From Ignavibacteria bacterium (GTDB taxonomy: Bacteria > Bacteroidota > Ignavibacteria > Kapaibacteriales > UBA4661), in contig JAAFIV010000023.1 in the NCBI GenBank assembly GCA_013298775.1, positions 18,635-82,634 on the forward strand: DNA of 64,000 nucleotides, written 5' to 3'. A program made the position numbers and the translations under genes. Below, in pieces: positions 43,729 to 52,440 of this stretch. The notes under the pieces were generated by a model that made no database searches, was not told the origin of the DNA, and saw only the letters and a program-made list of their open reading frames with translations. Numbering within the stretch: position 1 is the stretch's first letter; each line of letters begins with the position of its first letter.

Positions 43729-46668
43729 CTAGCGTGTAGCCTTTTCCAGCAAATACACAAACGAGCGATATTCCTTGCCGACCGCCGTCGTCATGCCAAG
43801 TTCGCAGGTTGGATTGCTGGAATAATACCCGTCAAAGGGGCGTTCACGCGCTTCGCGGGCTTCGAGCATGGTCGCGTTTGCTGTGAGTTCTGGTGCAATC
43901 AAGCCTCTGTCGCCCGCGAAAGCGCAGCAGCCAGCATTTATCGGCACAGTAGCGTTTTCCGAACACGCATTGGCAAGGTTTTGGAATTTCTCCGTCAAGC
44001 CCATTTTCATCACCGAACAGACGGGATGCAGCATCGCTGATTCCTTCAACGGCGTGATTGTACCGCGTTCCAAGAGCTTTGGCAAGAGTTCGTCGTGCGC
44101 GAATTCAATCGCATCCAAAATGCGAAGTTGTTGGAATTTTTCAAGCAATTTTGGGCTGTCCGCCAAGTCTTTACCAGCGTTGCGGAAGGTGTACGTGCAG
44201 GAACTCGCATCGGTCAATATCGGCAATCGCCCGCCGTCCGACCAGTCCCACATTTCTTCAATCGTCGCACCAATCATGTCCAAATAGGCAGGTTTGAAGC
44301 CCTTCGAGGAGAAGGGAGTGCCGCAGCAAAACTGTGTGCTTGTTGGGGGAATCCAGAGCCGCACTCCTGCTCGCTCGGCGATGCGCACGAGCATCTCCAC
44401 TTGGTTCACGCCTGTCTCGCGTCCGTATTCGCGCTCGCCGCCCATCATGCGAGTAACGCAAGCGGGGAAGTAGATAGCATCAGCTTTGGTGCGGCTTGTC
44501 GCGGGCAATTTTATCGGCGCGGCAATGTTTTTATTCCACGACGGCAATCGCGCACCTAACAAGTCTCCAACAAAATCACCAACTTTATTCAACACATCAC
44601 CGCCGCCAAAGTCAGCAATGGTGCGCCCTGCGCGGACACCGAACTTGGCAACCGTTTCAGCAAAACCGAAGTTGCGGGCAATCGTGCGGGCGTTGTCTTG
44701 CGCGAAGTCTGAATGCTGCTTACCGCGTAAAACCTTGACTAAATCGCCGGTGTTGATATACACGGGGCAGTTCGTGGCGCACATTCCATCGGTGGCGCAG
44801 GTTTCCAAGCCGTAGTAATCGTAGTCGCGCTCCAGTTCCCATGCGGTAAAAGTCGCGTTTGCCAAATGAACTCCAGTGCGAGTTGCCTCGCGGAGGCGCG
44901 TAATTTCTCGGCGCACGACAATTCGCTGGCGTGGAGTGAGCGTGAGTCCTTGGCTTGGGCATTTGCTTTCGCACCAGCCACATTCGATACAATTATCCAC
45001 TTCCTTTTCGACCTGCGGAATGGGCTTCAAATTCTGCACGTGAATTTTCGGATTGTCGTTCAAAATTACGCCCGGATTCACGATATTATGCGGGTCGAGC
45101 AGCTTTTTCAGGCGTTGCATAATCGAATACGCTTCCGCACCCCATTCCATTTCCACATACGGAGCCATGTTCCGTCCTGTGCCGTGTTCTGCCTTCAAGG
45201 AGCCGTCGAACCGCTCCACGACAAGCGTTGCGATGTCATCCAGCAAGCCTTCAAATTGCTGTACGTCGGCTTCCGTGTCAAAGCTCTGCGCGAGCGTAAA
45301 ATGGAGGTTTCCATCCTTTGCATGACCAAAGACCACGCCTTCGGGGTAATTGTGCTTGATAAACAGTTCCTGCAACGCAATCACGCCGTCCGCAAGGTGT
45401 TCAATCGGAAAGGCAATATCCTCGTTAATTACCGTTGTTCCCGGACGACGCTTTGCCGCAACCACAGGAATTACGCCCTTTCGGAGCTTCCAAAGAATTG
45501 CTTGCTGCTTTGCGTCTTCGGTAAAATCCAGCATCGCTTCAAGCTGCAAACCAGCAATGACGGGTGTTCCAGCCGTGCGCAATTCCTTTAATTCATCTGT
45601 CGTTTTTGCTTGATATTCCACAAGCAAGGCTGCGCCTGTTGTTGGGAGCTTTTCGATAATTTCTCGCGGTGCGCCGTATTGGTCGCGCATGGCAGAAAGT
45701 GAGGCGTAGTCCATGAGTTCGAGCGCGGCTGCGCCAGAATCACGCAGGGCGACAATCGAAGCACACGCGCTGGCAACCGTCGGAAAAAAGAGTAGCGCGG
45801 TAGATTTCATCGGCAAATCAGGCACAGTATGAAAGCCCGCCTCAGCAATGAAGCCAAGTGTACCTTCCGAGCCTACCATCAAGTGGCGTAAAATCTCAAT
45901 CGGCGTGTGGTAGTCCAAGAACGCATTTATTCCGTAGCCAATCGTATTTTTGATGCGATATTTGCGGCGAATTTTCTCTACAAGTGGCGTGTTTGCTTCG
46001 ATTTCACGCTTTAATTCCATCAACCCTTCCGCAATCTCAGGCGAGGTGCGCTCCAACACAGCGTTTGCATCTGCATCGGCGGAGTCAAGCAGTACGCCGT
46101 TTGGCAGCATGAACTTCAAGGATTCAAGCGTGTGGTAGGAGTTTTGCACCACGCCGCAACACATTCCGCTTGCGTTGTTTGCCACGATGCCGCCAATCAT
46201 AGCTGCCGACATGGAAGCGGGGTCAGGACCGATTTTTCGACCGTATTTTTTCAAATGTTGATTTACGCGCTCGCCAATCATGCCGGGTCCAACCCGCACC
46301 ACTGCTCCATTGTCGAGAATGTTGATGTTGTCCCACGCGCCGCGCGTCATATCGACAATCACGCCATCGGTGATGGATTGCCCCGACAAACTTGTTCCCG
46401 CAGCCCGAAAACACAGGGGAATGCGGTGATGCTGCGCCCAAAGGAACAAACGCCGCACGTCGTCGAGCGTTTCAGGGCGCACGATTGCTTCTGGCACAAG
46501 GCGGTAGCAGCTTGCGTCGTGTGCGTAGGCGATACGCTCAATCGGCTGCGTGAGAATTTGGTCTTTGCGTAAAAATGTTTCGAGCGTTTGGCGAACTTGC
46601 TCAGTTGCAAGTGAGATTTGATGCGATGTTTGAGGTTCTACGGCGAGAGAAGAAGTATTTGTGAGCAT
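43729..46668 (-). CDS. FAD-binding and 4Fe-4S D-lactate dehydrogenase-type oxidoreductase
   Basis: A 979-aa fusion of a GlcD/Dld-type flavoprotein and a GlpC-type iron-sulphur and cysteine-rich module. Order: VAO-type FAD domain with RAAGTSLSGQSITDGVIVD and GPDPASMSAAMIGGIVANNASG; FAD-linked C domain with LKAEHGTGRNMAPYVEMEWG; ferredoxin motifs CIECGWCESKCPS and CATDGMCATNCP; and CCG domains with QFCCGTPF and NAGCCAFAGDRG. It resembles D-lactate or 2-hydroxyacid dehydrogenases that feed the quinone pool. Start at 46668 (MLTNTSSL) is chosen over one at 46830, which runs through a terminator hairpin. Confidence 0.92.
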   Translation of the reverse strand: MLTNTSSLAVEPQTSHQISLATEQVRQTLETFLRKDQILTQPIERIAYAHDASCYRLVPEAIVRPETLDDVRRLFLWAQHHRIPLCFRAAGTSLSGQSITDGVIVDMTRGAWDNINILDNGAVVRVGPGMIGERVNQHLKKYGRKIGPDPASMSAAMIGGIVANNASGMCCGVVQNSYHTLESLKFMLPNGVLLDSADADANAVLERTSPEIAEGLMELKREIEANTPLVEKIRRKYRIKNTIGYGINAFLDYHTPIEILRHLMVGSEGTLGFIAEAGFHTVPDLPMKSTALLFFPTVASACASIVALRDSGAAALELMDYASLSAMRDQYGAPREIIEKLPTTGAALLVEYQAKTTDELKELRTAGTPVIAGLQLEAMLDFTEDAKQQAILWKLRKGVIPVVAAKRRPGTTVINEDIAFPIEHLADGVIALQELFIKHNYPEGVVFGHAKDGNLHFTLAQSFDTEADVQQFEGLLDDIATLVVERFDGSLKAEHGTGRNMAPYVEMEWGAEAYSIMQRLKKLLDPHNIVNPGVILNDNPKIHVQNLKPIPQVEKEVDNCIECGWCESKCPSQGLTLTPRQRIVVRREITRLREATRTGVHLANATFTAWELERDYDYYGLETCATDGMCATNCPVYINTGDLVKVLRGKQHSDFAQDNARTIARNFGFAETVAKFGVRAGRTIADFGGGDVLNKVGDFVGDLLGARLPSWNKNIAAPIKLPATSRTKADAIYFPACVTRMMGGEREYGRETGVNQVEMLVRIAERAGVRLWIPPTSTQFCCGTPFSSKGFKPAYLDMIGATIEEMWDWSDGGRLPILTDASSCTYTFRNAGKDLADSPKLLEKFQQLRILDAIEFAHDELLPKLLERGTITPLKESAMLHPVCSVMKMGLTEKFQNLANACSENATVPINAGCCAFAGDRGLIAPELTANATMLEAREARERPFDGYYSSNPTCELGMTTAVGKEYRSFVYLLEKATR

Positions 46669-46789
46669 ACGGGCATAAAAATACGTGAAACGCAAGCAAT
46701 TACGCCCGAAAGATAGGCATTCCTGCGCTGAAACGCAAGGGCATTCGGTGGTAGCATTCGGTGGTAGCATTTTTGCAAAAAAGTGTTTG

Positions 46790-46830
46790 CAAAAAAAAGT
46801 GAGACCCTCAATAAGAATTGAGAGCCTCAC
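46790..46830 (-). terminator. Intrinsic terminator of the hydrolase gene
   Basis: GTGAGACCCTCAAT and ATTGAGAGCCTCAC form the stem; on the minus strand eight T residues follow. It belongs to the GTGAGRCYCTCA palindrome family. Confidence 0.88.
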
Positions 46831-46856
46831 AGCATTTGTTTGGTATCGGTGTAAAT

Positions 46857-47888
46857 TTACTTCTTCAAAAAGCCATCAATTTCCGACCAGATTTTTTGTT
46901 GAACGGCATCGGTCTCGAGAAAGACTTCGTGGTATGTTCCCGCAAGTTCGACGCGCCTAATGAGGCTTGGATACTGCTCTGCGAGCTTTTTTTGCGCATC
47001 CACCGAAACCAATTTATCGGTTTCTGCGCCGAACATCAAAACAGGTGTTTTTAGCTTCGCCATGTACGCAGAGTTGGTAAAATTATTGCAAGATTTTACG
47101 CCTTCATTTACCCATTGATTGGTCGCTGCACCAAGAGCTAGGCGGGGTTCGCGGTCAATAAACGCATGAAAACGATTGAAACGATTTTGGTCGTGCGTGA
47201 TAACATTTCCCTCAAACGTGCGGTTTGCTTGGGAATAATCGCCACCCTCGCCAAGCACGTATCCTTGCGGGTTTGCGGATGCTGCCATTGAAATAATGCC
47301 CTTCAAAAATGCTGGCGCGGCGAAGTCAATAAGCGGCGCACCCGCAATGACGCGCTGAAATACGCCTTCATGCTCGGCAGCGTAGCGAATCACCAAACCG
47401 CCACCCATGGATTGCCCAACAATCACATTCTGTGCGCCTTGTGCGGGTTTTGCGAGATTCTGTACGAGGTAGTCTAAATCCTGCAAATAGTCATCAAAAT
47501 TGCCAACATGACCTTTGCTGCGAGCATCAGGAATGAGGCGGTCGGACAAGCCTTGTCCTCGCCAATCCATTGCCCACACGTCGTAGCCACGCTTTTGCCA
47601 TTCGGCAATTACTTCCAAATAGGCTTCGATAAATTGTGTGCGACCTGTCGTCAGAACCACCGTTCCTACGCTTGCTGTTGCTTGCGTAGAACCTTGATTT
47701 GATGCGGCTTTGAAGGAGGCATAGCGAATGCTTACGCCATCTTTTGCCCGAAACGTACCGACCGCGCCGCCTTGCGCCTCGATAGAAGGCAAATTTGGGT
47801 AATCAATTTTGGTAACTTGTCCGCCACCTGAACACGCCGTCACAACAAGGTTTACAGCGATTACGCACACGAGAAGAATATTGTTCAT
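46857..47888 (-). CDS. Alpha/beta-hydrolase lipoprotein (monoacylglycerol lipase-like)
   Basis: A 343-aa lipoprotein from MNNILLVCVIAVNLVVTAC. The serine-hydrolase nucleophile elbow VGQSMGGGLVIRYA, the DWRGQGLSDR oxyanion-side loop, late LMFGAETDKLVSVDAQ (acid) and LAGTYHEVFLET (His) match the serine aminopeptidase S33/monoglyceride lipase family. It would act on lipid esters at the envelope. A palindrome ATTTAAC-CTAA-GTTAAAT lies about 80 bp upstream and may be an operator. Confidence 0.9.
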   Translation of the reverse strand: MNNILLVCVIAVNLVVTACSGGGQVTKIDYPNLPSIEAQGGAVGTFRAKDGVSIRYASFKAASNQGSTQATASVGTVVLTTGRTQFIEAYLEVIAEWQKRGYDVWAMDWRGQGLSDRLIPDARSKGHVGNFDDYLQDLDYLVQNLAKPAQGAQNVIVGQSMGGGLVIRYAAEHEGVFQRVIAGAPLIDFAAPAFLKGIISMAASANPQGYVLGEGGDYSQANRTFEGNVITHDQNRFNRFHAFIDREPRLALGAATNQWVNEGVKSCNNFTNSAYMAKLKTPVLMFGAETDKLVSVDAQKKLAEQYPSLIRRVELAGTYHEVFLETDAVQQKIWSEIDGFLKK

Positions 47889-47965
47889 ACCAGATTTGAG
47901 AATTGAAGTGAAGAAAGATTGAATGATGTACATGGTACAAAATTACGGCACTCACAGCCGGAAAC

Positions 47966-47983
47966 ATTTAACCTAAGTTAAAT
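47966..47983. promoter_or_regulatory. Palindrome upstream of the hydrolase gene, possible operator
   Basis: Perfect 7-bp arms ATTTAAC and GTTAAAT around CTAA, 78 bp from the hydrolase start. No regulator gene is adjacent. Confidence 0.45.
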
Positions 47984-48175
47984 TCGACCAATCCAGCATG
48001 AATAGATGCTTTTGAGGTATTGTTGCGGTTGTAGAATGAGTGATGAGAGGCATTGGGCGAAAAAAATGGACTATTATGGATATCTATTTTTTTTACTTTT
48101 CTCATTATCTTGCTTTGCACCACAACACTCGAAACAGACACGGATGTTTTAACATCCTTGACAAAGATATCCTTT
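47984..48175. other. Non-coding gap with no recognised feature
   Basis: Part of the 643-bp gap between the hydrolase and the barrel protein. It is AT-rich; I see no ORF, RNA fold or repeat here. Confidence 0.5.
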
Positions 48176-48297
48176 AGGACTTCCGCAAATGGCGCAAACA
48201 GGAGTGTCTGCGCTACTACTTGAGGCAGATTGTACGTGTCCTCGGTAGCACAGACACTCTTGTCTGTAACAGAAAACGAGCATTGTACAAAAGTCCT
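48176..48297. mobile_element. Palindromic MITE-like element with AGGACTT ends
   Basis: AGGACTTCCGCAAAT and ATTGTACAAAAGTCCT share an inverted AGGACTT end. They enclose the GTAGCACAGACACTCTTGTC core. Its ends resemble those of the element at 11770-11884. Confidence 0.6.
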
Positions 48298-48350
48298 CTC
48301 CTTGATAAAGGAAGGCTCAAAAATTAAATGAATGAACTTCAGAAATATTT

Positions 48351-48428
48351 AGTGGCACAGACATTCTTGTCTGTGAGTGTTAGCGCGGACTTCAAGCGAC
48401 AAACACAGACAAGAATGTCTGTGCCACT
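48351..48428. repeat. Palindromic core element (78 bp)
   Basis: Bounded by AGTGGCAC and GTGCCACT, with two copies of ACAGACAAGAATGTCTGTG in inverted order. It has the same extent as the copy in the TonB receptor signal peptide. Confidence 0.85.
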
Positions 48429-48531
48429 ATTGACTTTGAACACTTAATTTTTTACCATTCCAAAGACATAAAGTGTCTGTCTGTGCTATCAAAAATAATT
48501 CTGTTCACAACCGTATTAAAAAAAATGCCGT

Positions 48532-49449
48532 ATGGAAAAATGTTGTATAAAAAAAATCGTTTTCACCGTGAGAATGCGCCGTACTCTTATGGTTTTCTTG
48601 TGCATAAGCGCGTGGAGTATTTGCTTGCAACCCGCACAGGCACAGGACTCTAGCGCGAGCGCGTCTAGCTCGTATTTTATCACACCACCTCCTCCACCAG
48701 TCGTGATGCCGCCTGTGGGCAATGCTTCGTATCTCATCGCCCGCTTGGGTGGTGGTTCTTCGATTGTGCAAGATGCCGCCCTCTCGCCCTTGCGCTATCT
48801 TGGCGCGGGTGTGCTTGGCGGTGTGGAATATCGTGCGTATCAAGAAACGACGTTTCTCAGCATTGCGATGGATGTTCAAGCCAGTTTTCTTTCTCCTTCC
48901 ATTGGTAATGACCTTAGCCCTGCGCAAATCACGGGCGTGCAGGTGCTACCAAACCTTGCATTAGCGTTTCGCGTGACACATGAAGAAGCCCACGCCCTGC
49001 GTGTGTATGCCGGTGGCACGTTGCAGGGGATTGCTCATATAAAAATTCAATCAGCTTTCGGAAATAGTGCGCTTGCAAATGATATTTACTTCGGTTTGGG
49101 TGCATTTGGGCGCATTGAAAAAGATTTTTCATTGTTTGGAAAAGCCTTCCGTGCCTCATCACAACTGAGTTTGCCGCTTTTTGGTATTGCGAGTCGTCCG
49201 TCGTATTCCACCACCTTGCGCTATCCAGCAACGGCACTCTCGAATCCGCTTGGTGCATTCAGCGAAGTGCGCGGTGTGTCCATTGCTGCTTTTCCTCTCC
49301 TTGATTTTCGCAACAGCCTAGAGTTTATGCTAGGGAGCGGTAATTTCATTGCCTTGAATTACGATTGGAATTTCTATTCGTACACCCATTTCAACAAGGT
49401 ACAAAGCGCACGCCACGCGGTTTCGGTCGCATTCCTGTTTAAATTCTAA
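48532..49449 (+). CDS. Outer-membrane beta-barrel protein, unknown function
   Basis: A 305-aa exported protein with a signal ending near QPAQAQDSS (a start at 48574 is also possible). The alternating pattern in GGVEYRAYQETTFLSIAMDVQASF, LRVYAGGTLQGIAHIKIQ and HAVSVAFLFKF, with a terminal Phe, fits an outer-membrane barrel. A proline-rich PPPPPVVMPP linker follows the signal. No family is recognised. The S41 lipoprotein gene follows within 60 bp, so they may be co-expressed. Confidence 0.72.
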   Translation: MEKCCIKKIVFTVRMRRTLMVFLCISAWSICLQPAQAQDSSASASSSYFITPPPPPVVMPPVGNASYLIARLGGGSSIVQDAALSPLRYLGAGVLGGVEYRAYQETTFLSIAMDVQASFLSPSIGNDLSPAQITGVQVLPNLALAFRVTHEEAHALRVYAGGTLQGIAHIKIQSAFGNSALANDIYFGLGAFGRIEKDFSLFGKAFRASSQLSLPLFGIASRPSYSTTLRYPATALSNPLGAFSEVRGVSIAAFPLLDFRNSLEFMLGSGNFIALNYDWNFYSYTHFNKVQSARHAVSVAFLFKF

Positions 49450-49503
49450 CTATCGTTTTTTCTCCTTTTCATACCATTTCCTTTGATTTTTTCTCTCAAT
49501 GTT

Positions 49504-50628
49504 ATGCAAAAATTCTCTCGTTTCTTTACCCTCCGTATCGCATCAATACTTGCATTTGGTATTGTTCTTTTGCTTGTTTCGTGCGAGCAGATTTTACTTG
49601 ATGCACCGCCGTCTTCAAAAGATAATGCTGCGGTTTTTGATTCGATGTGGGAAACAGCCCGCGATAAATACACGTTCTTTGAATTTAAGCGTATTGATTG
49701 GAATGCGATGCGTGAGAAGTATCGTAATCGCGCCATCCAAGCCGCCGACAATGAAGTATTATTCAATGTTCTGGCGGCAATGCTGAACGAATTGAAAGAC
49801 GACCACACCAATCTTGTCAGCAAGTTCAATTTTTCTCGCGCACGTCCATTTTTCAACGATTCGCTCAATTTCGATTCCGAAATTTTGAATCGTGTCTATC
49901 TGAAAAATCAAGAACTCTATACGGGAAGCCTCGTCAATGCTATCTTCGAGCGCGAGGGCAAGAAATTTGGCTATATTCGATACGGTAGTTTTCTTTCGGG
50001 TTTGGATAGCGCGTCGTGGGGTTTTGTGATGAACCGCTTTCGCAAAGAAAATGTAGCGGGAATGATTCTGGATATTCGCAACAACGGCGGCGGCGCGATT
50101 AACAATTGTAATTTTCTTGCCTCGCGCCTTGCCACAGGACGCTGCACCGTGCTGACGGAAATGACGAAAAACGGTCCAGGCGCGAAGGACTATAATCCGC
50201 CACAAAGCCTGATTTTAAGCACTGCACAGCCGTCCTTTAGCGACAAGCCAGTGGCAGTGCTTATCAATCGTAATTCGTACAGTGCAGCATCCTTTTTTCC
50301 TGCCATGCTGAAAGCACCAGAGTTTTCGCACGTGCGTCTTATCGGCGACCACACTGGCGGTGGAAGCGGCTTGCCCATTGACTTTCAACTTCCAAATGGC
50401 TGGACGTACCGTTTTTCTGGTACAAAAACGTTTATTCCCGCAGGACGCATCACTCGCGCACAAGCATTGGCGGCAGCTCCGAGCGCAAATCACGATGTGG
50501 ATGCCGAGGTCGGCTACAATTTTGAGGGCGGTGTGCCAGTAGATATTCGCGTAACGATGAATCTCGCTGACCGCTCTCGCGATGCCATTCTGGAGCGTGC
50601 CATGAACTATATTGTGAATGGACGATAA
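49504..50628 (+). CDS. S41 family peptidase lipoprotein
   Basis: A 374-aa lipoprotein; the signal ends in LLLVSC. An N-terminal helical bundle with AVFDSMWETARDKYTFFEFK and LNELKDDHTNLVS is typical of S41 proteins. The catalytic fold has GMILDIRNNGGGAINNCNFLA, the serine loop VAVLINRNSYSAASFFPAML, and HVRLIGDHTGGGSGLPIDFQL. Unlike the protease at 42080 no clear PDZ domain is seen. It follows a barrel protein gene and probably acts in the periplasm. Confidence 0.88.
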   Translation: MQKFSRFFTLRIASILAFGIVLLLVSCEQILLDAPPSSKDNAAVFDSMWETARDKYTFFEFKRIDWNAMREKYRNRAIQAADNEVLFNVLAAMLNELKDDHTNLVSKFNFSRARPFFNDSLNFDSEILNRVYLKNQELYTGSLVNAIFEREGKKFGYIRYGSFLSGLDSASWGFVMNRFRKENVAGMILDIRNNGGGAINNCNFLASRLATGRCTVLTEMTKNGPGAKDYNPPQSLILSTAQPSFSDKPVAVLINRNSYSAASFFPAMLKAPEFSHVRLIGDHTGGGSGLPIDFQLPNGWTYRFSGTKTFIPAGRITRAQALAAAPSANHDVDAEVGYNFEGGVPVDIRVTMNLADRSRDAILERAMNYIVNGR

Positions 50629-50656
50629 GAATGAATGTCATTAAGTTAAGTGTTTT

Positions 50657-51003
50657 CCCTCACCCCGCTCTGCGAGCGACCCTCTCCCAGAGGTAGAGGG
50701 GCAAGATGCAAAGCCACTTCTACACCCTCGCCCTTTGGGAGCTAACAAGGGTAGGTATTCCAGAAGGCACATAAAAACTGATGTTCTGTGTGAGGGTCTG
50801 ACTTCTTCGTCAGGCTCTCACTTTCTTCACAGAGAAGAAGAAGTGAGAGCCTTGAGTAAGAATTGAGACCCTCACACCTGGCGTAAAATCTTAGTCTTGT
50901 ATTTTCGATATGTTTTCATAAACACGAGATTTTATGAGGCTTCCAGTAATATCTACCCTTATCAGCCCTTTGGGAGAGGGTCGCTCGCAGAGCGGGGTGA
51001 GGG
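50657..51003. mobile_element. 347-bp element with 33-bp perfect inverted ends
   Basis: CCCTCACCCCGCTCTGCGAG and 13 more bases at 50657-50689 are exactly inverted at 50971-51003. The outer ends match the CCCTCACCCC repeats found in the HTTM and VWA-OmpA genes. Inside lie the hairpins at 50789-50877. I see no ORF. Confidence 0.8.
50789..50877. repeat. GTGAGGGTCT palindromes nested in the 347-bp element
   Basis: Two hairpins of the GTGAGRCYCTCA family, one with a purine-rich GAGAAGAAGAAG spacer. They resemble the pair at 43637-43723. Confidence 0.8.
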
Positions 51004-51170
51004 CTTAACGTAACGACATGGACGATAAGAATGAGCTTGGCACACGACAATATTGCGAAGAGACTGGAGAACGTGGCTTCGGTGGCACAGATATTCGTAT
51101 CTGAAAGCCTCTGGTGTGAAAGTCTTTTCCCAATAAAAATTTGCAATCAAGTGAAATTTTTTGTAGTTTA

Positions 51171-51186
51171 ATCGTAAATCTACGAT
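51171..51186. promoter_or_regulatory. Putative ArsR operator
   Basis: ATCGTA-AATC-TACGAT, a perfect 6-bp inverted repeat with a 4-bp spacer, 69 bp upstream of arsR. Its size and placement fit an ArsR/SmtB operator over the operon promoter. As(III) binding to ArsR would release it. Confidence 0.7.
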
Positions 51187-51254
51187 AGGCGATAAAGCAG
51201 TATTGATGAACCTTCAAAGACATACAGCAAACAAAACGTACCAAAATACCAACT

Positions 51255-51578
51255 ATGGCACAAACAAAAGCAGACTTATTTCAAGAAGATGAGGTTTTAT
51301 GCGCCTCATACGCAAAGGCATTATCGCATCCGGCACGGGTGGCGATTCTCAAAGTTCTCGCGCAGCGCAAATCCTGCGTTTGCGGGGATATTGTGGATGA
51401 ATTGCCGCTTGCACAGGCAACCGTTTCGCAGCATCTCAAGGAACTGAAGGAAGTAGGCTTGATTCAAGGTACGATTGATGGTCCGTCGGTGTGTTATTGT
51501 ATCAATCCTGAAGGACTGAAAAAGGCTCAAACACTGCTTCAATCCTTATTTCAAACGGCAGCAACATGCTGTTGCTAG
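51255..51578 (+). CDS. arsR: ArsR family arsenic-responsive repressor
   Basis: A 107-aa winged-helix repressor. C41 and C43 in RKSCVCGDIVDELPLAQATV lie at the start of the recognition region, as in the classic ArsR CVC As(III) site; C80 and C82 and a terminal C105-C107 triplet could add ligands. PLAQATVSQHLKELKEVGLIQ is the DNA-recognition helix. It is the first gene of the arsenic operon and should bind the palindrome upstream. Confidence 0.93.
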   Translation: MAQTKADLFQEDEVLCASYAKALSHPARVAILKVLAQRKSCVCGDIVDELPLAQATVSQHLKELKEVGLIQGTIDGPSVCYCINPEGLKKAQTLLQSLFQTAATCCC

Positions 51579-51700
51579 GTGAGGTTATCTGTCAAATTTG
51601 CTCAAACAATCATCGCGCTGAGGTTTCGGAAGGGAAGCTAGCACCGCAACCGCGCCAAAGCGCATGACAACTCACTTTTTACTCTTATTGGAGAACAACC

Positions 51701-51805
51701 ATGAATACAAACGAAATCATCTGCTGTGGCGGCGCATCCGCTTCTACAACCGATTGCTGCGAAGGAAATACTTCCTGCTGCGGTGGTACGACGGGCTGCT
51801 GCTAA
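51701..51805 (+). CDS. 34-aa cysteine-pair peptide of the arsenic operon
   Basis: A small ORF, ATG to TAA, with 8 Cys among 34 residues in the pattern CCx9CCx5CCx5CC (C8-C9, C19-C20, C26-C27, C33-C34). Other residues are mainly Gly, Ser, Thr and Asn. GGAG at 51690-51693 lies 7 nt before the ATG, one of the better ribosome binding sites in the window. An intrinsic terminator begins 12 nt after its stop. Vicinal Cys pairs bind As(III) in ArsD and ArsM, so an arsenite-binding chaperone, a metallothionein-like buffer or a regulatory leader peptide are the main ideas. No known family is recognised. Confidence 0.7.
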   Translation: MNTNEIICCGGASASTTDCCEGNTSCCGGTTGCC

Positions 51806-51816
51806 TATTATCTTTA

Positions 51817-51872
51817 TCTCGCCCGAACATTACGTGTTTACGCGGTTTTCGGGCGAGACTTTTCATTTTTTT
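51817..51872 (+). terminator. Intrinsic terminator or attenuator inside the arsenic operon
   Basis: TCTCGCCCGAA (51817-51827) pairs with TTCGGGCGAGA (51848-51858), followed by CTTTTCATTTTTTTT. It separates the cysteine-pair peptide from arsN2 and may lower or gate downstream transcription. Confidence 0.85.
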
Positions 51873-51909
51873 TGACTATTTCAACAACCTTTATCGAAAG
51901 GGAACACCA

Positions 51910-52389
51910 ATGGTACTCGGATTCGCTCAGGAGGAGCAGGATGAACGGGCAGTGTACGCACTTTTACGCGATGCAAAACTTCCCATAGATGACCTTACAC
52001 CACAGCATTTGCGCCATTTTCTTGTCATGCGCGAAGGCACCGATATTGTCGGTGTGGCGGGTGTGGAGCAAATCGGAAAATCTCTTGGTTTGGTGCGGTC
52101 TATCGCGGTGAAAGAGGAATTCCGCGCACAGGGAATTGCGTCGAAATTGTACCGTGCAGCCGAAGAACACGCATGTTCGATGGGTTTTAAAGAAGTATTT
52201 GCCATGACGACAACGATTGAAGAATGGCTCACGCGCTTAGGCTATGAGCGGGTTGCGCGGGAGAACGTGCCGGAAGAAATCCGCCAAACGAGACAGTTTA
52301 GCGGATTGTGTCCACAATCGGTGGCAATCATGCACAAAACCTTGCGTGTAGCATCGGAGCGGCTTCCGGGAACGTTTGAGTGTGCGTAA
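51910..52389 (+). CDS. arsN2: ArsN2-like GNAT N-acetyltransferase
   Basis: A 159-aa GNAT enzyme from MVLGFAQEEQD. Fold and acetyl-CoA loop are seen in LGLVRSIAVKEEFRAQGIASKLYRAAEEHA, with later EWLTRLGYERVARENVPEEIRQTRQFSGLCPQSV, typical of arsenic-resistance ArsN2 proteins. ArsN1 acetylates the amino group of organoarsenicals such as phosphinothricin analogues; the substrate of ArsN2 is less clear. A longer open frame from 51664 overlaps the cysteine-pair peptide and the terminator and is rejected. Confidence 0.87.
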   Translation: MVLGFAQEEQDERAVYALLRDAKLPIDDLTPQHLRHFLVMREGTDIVGVAGVEQIGKSLGLVRSIAVKEEFRAQGIASKLYRAAEEHACSMGFKEVFAMTTTIEEWLTRLGYERVARENVPEEIRQTRQFSGLCPQSVAIMHKTLRVASERLPGTFECA

Positions 52390-52440
52390 ACATTTTTCGC
52401 AATCTGTTCGACAACATTTTTACTCCAATTTTGAACAACT

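Noticed and set aside
46669..46830. Longer N terminus for the D-lactate dehydrogenase-type protein
   Set aside because: It runs through the terminator hairpin of the upstream hydrolase gene and has no family similarity.
51664..51909. Longer N terminus for the ArsN2-like protein
   Set aside because: It would be read out of frame across the cysteine-pair ORF and through the terminator; the GNAT fold begins at the ATG at 51910.
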